Below, piece by piece: positions 6,912 to 14,217 of a stretch of DNA of 14,329 nt. Within the stretch, counting starts at the first letter, position 1. Each line of letters starts with the position of its first letter. This DNA comes from an uncultured Bacilli bacterium. GTDB taxonomy: Bacteria > Bacillota_I > Bacilli_A > RF39 > UBA660. Where the stretch lies: assembly GCA_947630935.1 (NCBI GenBank), contig CANRJL010000014.1, positions 1-14,329 on the forward strand. The letters run 5' to 3'. The notes under the pieces are model-generated. The model was not told the origin of the DNA, did no database searches, and worked only from the letters and a program-made list of their open reading frames with translations. A program made the translations under genes and the position numbers.

Positions 6912-8096
6912 ATGCAAAAATTAATTGTTATTAAATATGCTGAATTAAATACTAAAAAAGCAAATATTGGGTTATTTTTAAAAACTTTAAAAAAAAATAT
7001 TCAATTAAGTGTTTCAGAAGAAGTTACAATTAATTATGATAAAGGAAGAATGTATTTAATAGCTGATGAAAAAAATTTACCAAAAATAGTTGAAAAATTG
7101 CAAAAGGTTTTTGGAATTCATGAGATAGCTGTAGGTTTGGCAATTTTGACGAATGATTTAGATGAAATAGGGGCAATTTTAATAAAAGAATTGAAGCTTA
7201 AAGAATTTCAAACTTTTAAAATAGAAACTAAAAGAAGTGATAAAACTTATTTTATGACTAGTCCAATTATTAATAAAAAATTGGGGGAAATTGTCTTAAA
7301 AAATTTAAAAAACGTAAAAGTTGATGTTCATCAGCCACAGATTACGATATATGTCGAGATAAGAAAAACTTCTTCTTATATATATTTTGAAACTATTAAA
7401 GGTTTGGGAGGATATCCGGTTGGAACATTAGGAAAAGGTCTTTTAATGTTATCAGGAGGAATAGATAGTCCAGTAGCTGGTTATTTGGCTATGAAACGGG
7501 GAGTAAAACTTGAGGCTATTTATTTTGATAGTCCTCCTCATACAAGTATTATGGCTCGTAATAAAGTAATAAAGTTAGCTGGAATTTTAAAAGAATATCA
7601 AGGAAACATTAAGATTCATTGTATTCCTTTTACAAATTTACAAGAAACTATTTATAAAGAAGTTCCTAAAGAATATATGATAACAATAATGCGACGAATG
7701 ATGTATCGAATTGCTTCTATAATTGCCCATAAAAATAATTGTAAAATTTTGATAAATGGTGAAAGTATTGGGCAAGTGGCCAGTCAAACTTTAGAAAGCA
7801 TGAATGTCATTAATGAAGTAGTAAAAATACCAGTGATTCGACCAGTGGCTTGTTTTGATAAGTTAGAGATTATCGAACTTGCCAAAAAAATCGGCACTTA
7901 TGAAATAAGTATTTTACCATACCAAGATTGTTGTACCATCTTTGTGCCAGAACATCCAGTAATTTATCCTCAAAAAGATAAATGCGAAGAATATGAAAAA
8001 CTTTTTGATTATGAATCTTTAATAAAAGAAGCTGTTGCAAAGGAAGTTATTATCCGACCTTTAGAAGAAAATGAAGAATTAGATAGTTATTTGTAA
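6912..8096 (+). CDS. thiI: ThiI, tRNA 4-thiouridine synthase
   Basis: This enzyme adds sulfur to uridine 8 of tRNA and in many bacteria also serves thiamine-thiazole synthesis. The product is 394 aa, the usual length for the Bacilli form, which lacks the C-terminal rhodanese domain. The N-terminal ferredoxin-like and THUMP region spans ~1-165. The PP-loop signature LMLSGGIDSPVAGYLAMKRG follows (Ser181 begins SGGIDS), then FDSPPHTS, a conserved NGESIGQVASQTLESM, and YQDCCTIFVPEHP with the cysteine pair near the C-terminus. Its ribosome-binding site AAGGAAG lies inside the end of dnaI, and only 3 nt separate the two genes, so it should be cotranscribed. thiI after dnaI is not the B. subtilis order. 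No cysteine desulfurase gene is adjacent, so the sulfur donor must come from elsewhere. Confidence 0.94.
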   Translation: MQKLIVIKYAELNTKKANIGLFLKTLKKNIQLSVSEEVTINYDKGRMYLIADEKNLPKIVEKLQKVFGIHEIAVGLAILTNDLDEIGAILIKELKLKEFQTFKIETKRSDKTYFMTSPIINKKLGEIVLKNLKNVKVDVHQPQITIYVEIRKTSSYIYFETIKGLGGYPVGTLGKGLLMLSGGIDSPVAGYLAMKRGVKLEAIYFDSPPHTSIMARNKVIKLAGILKEYQGNIKIHCIPFTNLQETIYKEVPKEYMITIMRRMMYRIASIIAHKNNCKILINGESIGQVASQTLESMNVINEVVKIPVIRPVACFDKLEIIELAKKIGTYEISILPYQDCCTIFVPEHPVIYPQKDKCEEYEKLFDYESLIKEAVAKEVIIRPLEENEELDSYL

Positions 8097-8099
8097 ATT

Positions 8100-8128
8100 T
8101 TGCAATATTATAAGTATATTTTTAAAAA
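8100..8128 (+). promoter_or_regulatory. Weak candidate promoter for the 37-codon ORF
   Basis: TTGCAA (8100-8105), 17 nt, TAAAAA (8123-8128). The -35 matches four of six consensus bases and the -10 also four of six. In AT-rich DNA such matches are common, so the support comes mainly from the position before a small ORF closed by its own terminator. Confidence 0.3.
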
Positions 8129-8160
8129 AATTAGGCAAGCTAATAATGGTGATAAAGTTA

Positions 8161-8274
8161 ATGGCTAAGCAAAAGAAAAACAAAAGTTTAAAAGTTGAAG
8201 ATAAACTAGTTAATTTGCAAAATAAAGATGATTTGGTTAAAAAAAATATTTCAACAGGACCAGATTGTTTATAA
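8161..8274 (+). CDS. Small lysine-rich ORF, 37 aa, hypothetical
   Basis: The 242-bp gap between thiI and ackA contains ATG 8161 with GGTGA (8148-8152) 8 nt upstream, 37 codons and a TAA. An in-frame ATG at 8146 lacks a comparable site. The peptide begins MAKQKKNKSLKVEDKL, is rich in Lys, Asn and Asp, and ends NISTGPDCL with one cysteine. There is no signal peptide and no hydrophobic segment, so a cytosolic, perhaps nucleic-acid-associated or spore-core peptide is possible, but no family is recognised. A terminator starts 6 nt after the stop and a weak promoter lies upstream, so it could be a unit of its own; it may also be the last gene of the dnaB operon. Real but uncharacterised is my preferred reading. 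Confidence 0.55.
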   Translation: MAKQKKNKSLKVEDKLVNLQNKDDLVKKNISTGPDCL

Positions 8275-8280
8275 AAGTCA

Positions 8281-8310
8281 AAAAAGAGATAGTAAAAATA
8301 TCTTTTTTTT
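8281..8310 (+). terminator. Rho-independent terminator before ackA
   Basis: AAAAAGAGATA (8281-8291) pairs with TATCTTTTTTT (8299-8309), one G-U pair, around a 7-nt loop, and runs into a T tract. It ends the thiI/small-ORF transcript. Confidence 0.7.
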
Positions 8311-8318
8311 TGTATAAT
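8290..8318 (+). promoter_or_regulatory. Candidate ackA promoter with perfect -10
   Basis: A perfect TATAAT (8313-8318) directly follows the terminator T tract. The -35 position at 17-nt spacing (8290-8295, TAGTAA) is poor and lies inside the terminator hairpin. The predicted start near 8325 would coincide with the AAGGAG ribosome-binding site, so the leader would be extremely short. Confidence 0.45.
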
Positions 8319-8338
8319 AATTTTAAGGAGTGATTATT

Positions 8339-9526
8339 TTGAAAGTATTAAGTGTAAATGCTGGTAGTTCATCATTGAAGTTTTCAGCTTATGAAATGCC
8401 AGAAGAAAAATTATTAATTAGTGGTTATTTTGAAAGAATAGGAATGGATAAAAGTTTCTATACAATTAAAGTGCATGGTGAAAAACTTAAAAAAGAAGTT
8501 GATTTACCTGACCATGAAGTAGCTTTTAAATATTTAGTAGAAGAATTGATGGAACAAAAAATAGTTGAAAGTTTAGAGGAAATAAAGGCAATTGGGCATC
8601 GTTCTGTTCAAGGAGGAAGTATTTCTTCTAGTGTTGTAGTAAGTGATGAAGTTATTCAAACAATTGAAGATAATGCCTCTTTGGCACCTTTACACAACCC
8701 AGCAAGTATTGTAGGTATTAAATCAGCGATGAAAGTTGTACCTAATGCTTTACATGTTGTTATTTTTGATACATCTTTTCATACAACAATTCCAGAAGAA
8801 AACTATTTATATCCAGTACCTAAAGAATGGTATACGAAATATCGGGTAAGACGTTATGGCTTTCATGGAACAAGTTATCGTTATATAACTAGTGTTATGC
8901 AAGAAAAATTACATAAAGAAGATGTTAATTTAATTATTTGTCATATTGGCAATGGAGCTAGTATATGTGCAGTTAAAGACGGTAAAAGTATTAATACTTC
9001 CATGGGCTTTACCCCTGTATCTGGGTTAATGATGTCTACTCGTTGTGGGGAGATTGACCCATCAATTGTAACTTATATGATTGAAAACGGCATGAGTGCT
9101 AAAGAAGTAGCTAATGTTTTAAATAAAGAAAGTGGTTTAATTGCGATTGGTGGATATAGTGATTCAAGAGATATTGAAGAAGGTATTAAAAATGGTAATG
9201 CTGACTGTATGCTTGCCCAAAAAATGTTAGTTAGAAGAATTGTTAATTACATTACTAATTATTATGTTGAGTTACAAAATTGTGATGCAATTGTCTTTAC
9301 AGCTGGTTTAGGTGAAAATGCTAGAGCAATGCGTGAACAAGTTTTAGAACAATTAGGTGTTTTAGGCATTAAATTAGATAAAGAAGAAAATAATCAAATT
9401 GCTAGTTATTTAGCTAAAAATGAAGGTGTTATTACATCTAGTGATAGTAAAGTAAGTGCTTATGTTATTCCAACTAATGAAGAAGTAATGATGGCAAGAG
9501 ATGCATATAATTTGGCGCAAAAATAA
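8339..9526 (+). CDS. ackA: Acetate kinase
   Basis: This enzyme converts acetyl phosphate and ADP to acetate and ATP, giving substrate-level ATP in fermentative bacteria. The start is TTG 8339, because AAGGAG (8325-8330) lies 8 nt upstream and the protein then begins MKVLSVNAGSSSLKF, the family's standard N-terminus; the GTG at 8330 is inside the ribosome-binding site. The length is 395 aa, usual for the family. Signatures in order: GHRSVQGG (commonly GHRVVHGG; the arginine is kept, the His is Gln here), APLHNP, FDTSFHTTIP, RRYGFHGTSYRY, CHIGNGASICAVKDGKS, MGFTPVSGLMMSTRCGEIDPS, and FTAGLGENA. No phosphotransacetylase gene is adjacent. The gene is probably cotranscribed with the DHH phosphoesterase 17 nt downstream. 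Confidence 0.96.
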   Translation: MKVLSVNAGSSSLKFSAYEMPEEKLLISGYFERIGMDKSFYTIKVHGEKLKKEVDLPDHEVAFKYLVEELMEQKIVESLEEIKAIGHRSVQGGSISSSVVVSDEVIQTIEDNASLAPLHNPASIVGIKSAMKVVPNALHVVIFDTSFHTTIPEENYLYPVPKEWYTKYRVRRYGFHGTSYRYITSVMQEKLHKEDVNLIICHIGNGASICAVKDGKSINTSMGFTPVSGLMMSTRCGEIDPSIVTYMIENGMSAKEVANVLNKESGLIAIGGYSDSRDIEEGIKNGNADCMLAQKMLVRRIVNYITNYYVELQNCDAIVFTAGLGENARAMREQVLEQLGVLGIKLDKEENNQIASYLAKNEGVITSSDSKVSAYVIPTNEEVMMARDAYNLAQK

Positions 9527-9543
9527 AAAGGATGGTTTGTCCG

Positions 9544-10518
9544 ATGAGTGATATAACTAAAAAAATATTAAAAAAAATTAAGCAATATCAAACAATTGTG
9601 ATAGCTCGTCATGTTGGGCCAGACCCTGATGCAATCTGTAGTCAAATTGCTTTAAGAGATGCTATATTGGAAAATTATTCCAAAAAGATGGTATATGCCA
9701 TTGGGAGTGGAGTTGCTAGATTTAAGCAGTATGGAAATTTAGATAAAGTAGATGTAAAATCTTTAAAAAATGCTTTATTGATTACTTTAGATGTTCCTAA
9801 TTTTTATCGAGTAGATGGTATTGAAGGTTTAAATTTTAAAGAAGTAATTAAAATTGATCATCATCCTTTTGAAGAGAGTTTTAATGGTTTGGAATGGATA
9901 GATGAAAATGCCTCAAGTACTTGTCAAATGGTGGCAGATATGCTTTTAAAGAGTAATTTAAAGCTATCTTTAAAAATAGCCGGGAATCTTTTTTGTGGTA
10001 TTATTTCGGATAGTGACCGTTTTTTGTTATCTTATACAACATTAGATACCTTTAAAATTGTTGCAACATTAATCGAAAGAACAAAATTACCTTTTCATGA
10101 TTTATATAATAAATTATATGAAAGACCAATTGAAGAGATTCGTTTTCATGGTTATATTGCTTTAAATTTAAATGTGACTGAGAATGGTTTTGCTTCAATA
10201 ATTATTGATGGAGAAACTATTAATAAGTATCATGTAGATGTAGCTACTGCTTCTAATATGGTTAATGATTTTAACTTTATTAAGAATGTTTATATTTGGT
10301 CTTTTGTGACTTATGATGAAAAAAATAATGTTTATAAAGTTAATATTCGGAGCAAAGGACCAGTAATTAATGAAATTGCAAGTAAATATCATGGTGGTGG
10401 TCATAAATTTGCTAGTGGAGTTAGGACACCTAATAAAGAAGATATTGATAATTTATTTAAAGATTTAGATTTGGAATGTCAAAAATATAAGCAAGAAAAA
10501 AATTATAAAGCTGAATGA
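9544..10518 (+). CDS. nrnA: DHH-family phosphoesterase, NrnA-like (nanoRNase/pAp phosphatase)
   Basis: This probably degrades very short oligoribonucleotides and dephosphorylates pAp, as NrnA does in Firmicutes that lack Orn. ATG 9544 is preferred over ATG 9532, because AAGGATGG (9528-9535) would overlap the earlier codon. The product is 324 aa, typical for NrnA. The DHH domain shows RHVGPDPDA (His23, Asp27, Asp29), LITLDVPN, the name-giving IKIDHHPF, and GIISDSDRF, giving the metal-binding Asp/His set. The DHHA1 domain ends with the substrate loop YHGGGHKFASGVR. It follows ackA by 17 nt and ends inside its own terminator. Other DHH subfamilies (GdpP, RecJ) are excluded by length and architecture; pAp versus nanoRNA preference cannot be read from sequence. 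Confidence 0.87.
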   Translation: MSDITKKILKKIKQYQTIVIARHVGPDPDAICSQIALRDAILENYSKKMVYAIGSGVARFKQYGNLDKVDVKSLKNALLITLDVPNFYRVDGIEGLNFKEVIKIDHHPFEESFNGLEWIDENASSTCQMVADMLLKSNLKLSLKIAGNLFCGIISDSDRFLLSYTTLDTFKIVATLIERTKLPFHDLYNKLYERPIEEIRFHGYIALNLNVTENGFASIIIDGETINKYHVDVATASNMVNDFNFIKNVYIWSFVTYDEKNNVYKVNIRSKGPVINEIASKYHGGGHKFASGVRTPNKEDIDNLFKDLDLECQKYKQEKNYKAE

Positions 10519-10548
10519 AATTATTACTTTTCATCCAGCTTTTTTTTA
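10507..10548 (+). terminator. Strong rho-independent terminator overlapping the nrnA stop
   Basis: AAAGCTGAATGAAA (10507-10520) pairs with TTTCATCCAGCTTT (10529-10542), with a single A/C mismatch, followed by T residues. The nrnA TGA (10516-10518) lies inside the left arm, so the last codons double as terminator stem. Confidence 0.88.
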
Positions 10549-10589
10549 AATAATAAATATTAAAAAAACTTTTAATAAATTGGGAAATA

Positions 10590-10598
10590 TGCTACTAT
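10590..10598 (+). promoter_or_regulatory. Possible extended -10 element before glyS
   Basis: The 126-bp gap 10549-10674 contains TGCTACTAT (10590-10598), an extended -10 form with no convincing -35. The gap is too short for a usual T-box leader, and no GGTGG-type T-box antiterminator sequence is present. I see nothing else in it. Confidence 0.25.
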
Positions 10599-10674
10599 TA
10601 TGGTAATTAATATTAATGAAAAATTAGAATATTTTTATTTTGCTAATTTGATTATTTTAGAAAGAAGGATATTT

Positions 10675-12048
10675 ATGAAATTAACAATGGATGAAATTGT
10701 AAATTATTGTAAAAATTATGGTTTTATTTTTCAGGGTAGTGAGATTTATGGAGGCTTATCTAATACTTGGGACTATGGACCATTAGGTACTTTATTAAAG
10801 GAAAATATCCGAAATGCGTGGAAAAAGAAATTTATTCAAGAAAACCCTTATAATTATGGTTTAGATTGTGCAATTTTAATGAATTCTGAAGTTTGGGTTG
10901 CATCAGGACATGTTGCTAGTTTTGCTGACCCTTTGATAGATTGTAAAAAGTGTAAAACAAGACATCGAGCAGATAAGTTAATTGAAGATTTTACAAATGG
11001 TCAAGAAACAGCTGATGGTTGGTCAAATGAAGAATTAGAATCTTTTATTTTTAAAAATCATGTTCCTTGTCCAAATTGTAATAGCATGGAGTTTACGCCT
11101 ATAAGAAAGTTTAATTTACTTTTTGAAACTCATCAAGGTGTTACAGAAGAAGCTAAAAGTAAAGTATATCTTAGGGGAGAAACTGCTCAAGGAATTTTTG
11201 TGAATTTTTTAAATGTTCAAAGAACAATGCGGGCTAAAGTTCCTTTTGGTATTGGGCAAACTGGGAAGAGTTTTCGCAATGAAATAACACCAGGTAATTT
11301 TATATTTAGAACTAGAGAATTTGAACAAATGGAGTTAGAGTTTTTTTGCAAACCAGGTACTGATTTAGATTGGTTTGGTTATTGGAAAAGTTTTTGCATG
11401 AATTTTTTGAAAGATTTGGGAATTCTAAGTGTTCATTTGCGTTTTCGTGACCATAAAAAAGAAGAGTTAGCTTTTTATAGTAAAGCTACTACAGATATTG
11501 AATATTTATTTCCTATGGGTTTTGGCGAATTATGGGGAATTGCTGACCGAACTGATTATGATTTAACTGTCCATGAAAAGCATTCTAATCATGAATTAAA
11601 GTATCTTGACCCAGTTACTAATGAACGATATATTCCTTATGTTATTGAACCTTCTGTAGGTTTAGACCGTTTATTTTTAGCTATTTTATGCGATGCTTAT
11701 ACTAAAGAATTGCTAGCTAATGAAGAACGTTTAGTGTTAAAGATTCATCCAGCTTTGGCTCCTTATAAAGTTACAATTTTACCTTTAGTAAAAAAATTAC
11801 ATTCTGAAAAAGCTCAAGAAATATATGGCGATTTAGCCAAAGAGTTTGCGTGTACTTATGATGAGGCAGGAAGTATTGGCAAAAGATATCGGCGAAGTGA
11901 TGCAATTGGCACGCCTTTAGCTATTACAATCGATGATGCGACTTTGCAAAATAAAACAGTTACGGTTAGAAATCGCGACACGATGGAGCAAGTTACTCTA
12001 AATATTTCTGAATTAAAAAATTATATCAAAAACTGTATAGATTTCTAG
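10675..12048 (+). CDS. glyS: Glycyl-tRNA synthetase, dimeric (alpha2) type
   Basis: This class II enzyme charges tRNA-Gly. The frame is open from an ATG at 10600, but ATG 10675 is chosen: AAGGA (10665-10669) lies 5 nt upstream, and MKLTMDEIVNYCKNYGFIFQ is the family's N-terminus. The product is 457 aa, normal for the single-chain dimeric form; the two-subunit GlyQ/GlyS type is excluded. Signatures: GLSNTWDYGPLG (motif 1 region), a zinc-type insertion (CKKCKTRHRAD and CPNCNS), YLRGETAQGIFVNF, GIGQTGKSFRNEITPGNFIFRTREFEQMELEFF (motif 2 region, listed from the translated frame), and VGLDRLFLAIL (motif 3). The C-terminal anticodon-binding domain starts near APYKVTILPL and contains GKRYRRSDAIGTP. 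No T-box leader is visible, so control differs from many Firmicutes synthetase genes. Confidence 0.96.
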   Translation: MKLTMDEIVNYCKNYGFIFQGSEIYGGLSNTWDYGPLGTLLKENIRNAWKKKFIQENPYNYGLDCAILMNSEVWVASGHVASFADPLIDCKKCKTRHRADKLIEDFTNGQETADGWSNEELESFIFKNHVPCPNCNSMEFTPIRKFNLLFETHQGVTEEAKSKVYLRGETAQGIFVNFLNVQRTMRAKVPFGIGQTGKSFRNEITPGNFIFRTREFEQMELEFFCKPGTDLDWFGYWKSFCMNFLKDLGILSVHLRFRDHKKEELAFYSKATTDIEYLFPMGFGELWGIADRTDYDLTVHEKHSNHELKYLDPVTNERYIPYVIEPSVGLDRLFLAILCDAYTKELLANEERLVLKIHPALAPYKVTILPLVKKLHSEKAQEIYGDLAKEFACTYDEAGSIGKRYRRSDAIGTPLAITIDDATLQNKTVTVRNRDTMEQVTLNISELKNYIKNCIDF

Positions 12049-12055
12049 GATATTA

Positions 12056-12084
12056 TTGAAAAATTTGAATCTATTTGTTAAAAT
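12056..12084 (+). promoter_or_regulatory. Sigma-A promoter of the exported protein-kinase-Smr operon
   Basis: TTGAAA (12056-12061), 17-nt spacer, TAAAAT (12079-12084). The predicted start near 12091 gives a ~19-nt leader containing AGGAGAG before ATG 12110. The hexamers and spacing equal those at 2601-2629. Confidence 0.65.
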
Positions 12085-12109
12085 GAAGGAGTATAGGAGA
12101 GATTAAGTT

Positions 12110-12646
12110 ATGGAAAAAAAGCTTATTGGTAATTTATTTGTAGTTGTTTTATGTTCTTTATTTGTTTTACTTTCAGTAGTTTATGAGGGTTCTTATGCGT
12201 TTTTTGCTGCTAATGTTAGTTCTAGTGGAACTGGTGCATCTACTATAACCGCGCGGGCAGCATTTAAAGATGTAGTACTTGCTGGAACGACTAGTGCTGG
12301 TAAGACTAATATGATTCCAGGTGAGACTTATTCAGTTACTTTTACTATTGATAATCAAAACACTAGTGCATATACTGTAACTATTTATTGGTCAGATGTG
12401 TCAAATAGTTTTGTTAATCAAAATGACTTAATTTATTCTTTAAAAGAAACATCCGCTTCGACAAATTTAGTAACTGATGCAAAATTTCCAACTGCTTCTT
12501 CAACTAATATTAAAACTGGAGTTAGTATTCCAGCAAGTACAAAAAAGAGTTATACATTAACTGTGACTTATAAAAATACTAGTAGTGACCAATCTGGTGA
12601 CCGTGGCAAGGCTTTTGGAGGAACAATTAAAATTAAACCAGAATAA
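12110..12646 (+). CDS. TasA/camelysin-like exported protein
   Basis: This is a small secreted or surface protein of 178 aa. A short KK start and a hydrophobic stretch (~5-27) lead to EGSYAFFAANVSSSGTG, which has the look of SipW-dependent signal peptides (an aromatic YAFF after the hydrophobic core). The mature part is Ser/Thr/Asn-rich with alternating beta-strand patterns. MIPGETYSVTFTIDNQNTSAYTVTIYW parallels the PGD...FxxxN region of TasA and camelysin, and a final TLTVTYKNTSSD...GGTIKI segment completes a probable beta-sandwich. It contains no cysteine after the signal region. TasA makes biofilm fibres, whereas related proteins are of unknown role, so only a structural resemblance is claimed. 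No sipW gene is in the window. It is first in an operon with a kinase and an Smr protein. Confidence 0.75.
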   Translation: MEKKLIGNLFVVVLCSLFVLLSVVYEGSYAFFAANVSSSGTGASTITARAAFKDVVLAGTTSAGKTNMIPGETYSVTFTIDNQNTSAYTVTIYWSDVSNSFVNQNDLIYSLKETSASTNLVTDAKFPTASSTNIKTGVSIPASTKKSYTLTVTYKNTSSDQSGDRGKAFGGTIKIKPE

Positions 12647-12667
12647 AAAGAGGGAAAGGGTGAATTT

Positions 12668-13696
12668 ATGAACGTATTAAGTGTTGGCGAAGTTTCATAT
12701 GATATTACAGTTCCGGTGGAAGCATTTCCTACCCAAAATTCGCGGGTATTGTTAAAAGAAAAACTAGAGTATAGTGGTGGTCCGGCTTGTAATGTTGCTT
12801 ATTTATTAAATAAATGGAAATGTGAGACATATTTTTCGGGAGTTATTGGTTTTGATGATTATGGAACAGCAATTCGTAAAGATTTAGAAAATAATCGTAT
12901 TCATGTTAATTATTTAGAGACTAATTATGAAAAAAAGACAACGATGTCTTTAATATTGATTGATAAAAGTAATACTTTACGAACTGAGTTAGTTATTACA
13001 CCAGAAGTTCATCATTTGAAAAAATATGATTATAATGAAACATATGATGTTATTTATTCAGATGGTTTTGAGTATAGTGCTTCTTTAGCTGTTTTTGACC
13101 GAAATCAAAATGCTATTACTTTATTGGGTGCTAGTTTGGATAAAGGCAGTGATGAAAAAGAAATTTTAGGAATTGCTAAACATGTTAAATATATTACATT
13201 CTCTTTAGAATTTGCTGAAAAAATAACTAAAATGCAAGCTGATTTTAATAACCCACAGACGCTTTTAAATATATATCGTGATTTGAAAAATAAATATCCT
13301 AATCCTAATATTATTGTTACTTTGAAAAATATGGGAGCTATGTATCAATTAAATAATGAGATAAAGGTAATGCCGACTATTTCTGTGACTGAAGTTGATC
13401 GGACTGGGGCAGGAGATATTTTTGATGGGGCTTTATGCTATGCTTTAGGTAAACATTATGATTTGGAAAAGGCAATTAGAATTGCTAATATAGCAGCTGG
13501 TTTATCAACGGCTAAGTATGGAGTTAAAGATGCAATGCCATCTTTAACTGAAGTGATTAGTTATTATGAACAACGATTTGGACCTTTGGAAGTTGAAAAT
13601 AATAATGTTAATGTTGCTAGTAGTAATCAACCAGAAAGTACACCAAGTAATAATCAACAACCACCAACTCCACCTGTTAATTCTTCGGTAAATTAA
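12668..13696 (+). CDS. PfkB-family carbohydrate kinase with low-complexity tail
   Basis: This is a ribokinase/PfkB-fold sugar or nucleoside kinase, transferring phosphate from ATP. ATG 12668 has AAAGGGTGA 4 nt upstream. The product is 342 aa. Residues 36-41 are the SGGPACN substrate-side glycine motif, followed by NVAYLL and a VIGFDDYG element. DRTGAGDIFDGAL (244-256) is the C-terminal PfkB signature, with Asp250 as the expected catalytic base. The core ends near residue 307. Residues 308-342 are a disordered tail rich in Asn, Gln, Pro, Ser and Thr (for example SNNQQPPTPPVNSSVN), unusual for a cytosolic kinase. The substrate (ribose, fructose, nucleoside or other) cannot be read from sequence. 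It lies 21 nt after the TasA-like gene, and the next gene begins 2 nt after its stop. Confidence 0.88.
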   Translation: MNVLSVGEVSYDITVPVEAFPTQNSRVLLKEKLEYSGGPACNVAYLLNKWKCETYFSGVIGFDDYGTAIRKDLENNRIHVNYLETNYEKKTTMSLILIDKSNTLRTELVITPEVHHLKKYDYNETYDVIYSDGFEYSASLAVFDRNQNAITLLGASLDKGSDEKEILGIAKHVKYITFSLEFAEKITKMQADFNNPQTLLNIYRDLKNKYPNPNIIVTLKNMGAMYQLNNEIKVMPTISVTEVDRTGAGDIFDGALCYALGKHYDLEKAIRIANIAAGLSTAKYGVKDAMPSLTEVISYYEQRFGPLEVENNNVNVASSNQPESTPSNNQQPPTPPVNSSVN

Positions 13697-13698
13697 AA

Positions 13699-13950
13699 AT
13701 GGAAGTGTTTAAAAAATATCCTGCTTTAGATTTACATGGTGAGTATACTACTACAGTATATACGATACTTCATACTTTTTTATTAGATAATATTAAGATG
13801 GGTAATTCTTATGTTATTATAATTCATGGCAAAGGTAGCGGAAAACTAAAAAAAGAAGTTCATGCTATTTTGGCTAAAGAACCTGGAGTAGTTACTTATC
13901 GATTAGATGCATTTAATTTAGGTCAAACAATTGTAAAATTAAGATTATAA
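13699..13950 (+). CDS. Stand-alone Smr-domain protein
   Basis: At 83 aa this is essentially one Smr domain, the small MutS-related domain known as a DNA or RNA endonuclease/nicking module at the C-terminus of MutS2. It shows the two family motifs: LDLHG (residues 10-14) and IIHGKGSGKLKKEVH with His43. The C-terminus ends in the usual ...GQTIVKLRL strand. ATG 13699 is 2 nt after the pfkB-family stop, with no ribosome-binding site before it, so translation probably depends on reinitiation. There is no MutS portion. Whether it acts on DNA or RNA is unknown; stand-alone Smr proteins are common. It is the last gene before a strong terminator. Confidence 0.9.
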   Translation: MEVFKKYPALDLHGEYTTTVYTILHTFLLDNIKMGNSYVIIIHGKGSGKLKKEVHAILAKEPGVVTYRLDAFNLGQTIVKLRL

Positions 13951-13979
13951 TAGTTAAATTTATTGTTTTAAACTAGAAA

Positions 13980-14024
13980 AGGACTTTAGTGAAATTCATT
14001 CATTAAAGTCCTATTTTTATTTTT
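13980..14024 (+). terminator. Strong, possibly bidirectional terminator between convergent units
   Basis: AGGACTTTA (13980-13988) pairs with TAAAGTCCT (14004-14012), extended inward by about five more pairs, and is followed by ATTTTTATTTTTT. On the other strand AAAA at 13977-13980 gives a short U tract, so the hairpin may also end the leftward tRNA transcript. Confidence 0.87.
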
Positions 14025-14100
14025 TGGTGTCCTCTTGGGGGCTCGAACCCCAGACCCACTGATTAAGAGTCAGTTGCTCTACCAACTGAGCTAAGAAGAC
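14025..14100 (-). tRNA. tRNA-Lys (anticodon CTT), CCA encoded
   Basis: The reverse complement folds as a full 76-nt tRNA. The acceptor GTCTTCT pairs with AGAGGAC (one G-U), and A is the discriminator, followed by encoded CCA. TAGCTCAGTTGGTAGAGCA is the D region, ACTGA-CTCTTAA-TCAGT the anticodon arm with CTT, and TGGGG-TTCGAGC-CCCCA the T arm. It reads AAG. It lies 5 nt downstream of tRNA-Ser in the same transcript. Confidence 0.96.
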
Positions 14101-14105
14101 ACAAG

Positions 14106-14196
14106 TGGCGGAGCAGGAGAGATTCGAACTCTCGCACCGGTTGCCCGATCTACACCCTTAGCAGGGGCGCCTCTTCAGCCTCTTGAGTACTACTCC
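14106..14196 (-). tRNA. tRNA-Ser (anticodon GCT), CCA encoded
   Basis: The reverse complement gives acceptor GGAGTAG pairing with CTGCTCC, discriminator G and encoded CCA. The anticodon arm is CGCCC-CTGCTAA-GGGTG with GCT, which reads AGC and AGT. A long variable arm, the mark of serine tRNAs, precedes the GAGAG-TTCGAAT-CTCTC T arm. The total is 91 nt. It is first in the leftward tRNA unit. Confidence 0.96.
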
Positions 14197-14217
14197 ATAT
14201 ACCAAGTGCACAATTAG

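Noticed and set aside
10549..10674. T-box riboswitch ahead of glyS
   Set aside because: Only 126 bp are available, no T-box antiterminator sequence (GGTGG-type) is present, and no hairpin with a T run lies just before the start.
10600..10674. N-terminal 25-residue extension of glycyl-tRNA synthetase
   Set aside because: The extension has no ribosome-binding site and is not part of the family's usual N-terminus, whereas ATG 10675 has both.
12457..12463. A third exact TTCGACA
   Set aside because: It is inside the TasA-like gene, far from any start codon, so most likely chance.
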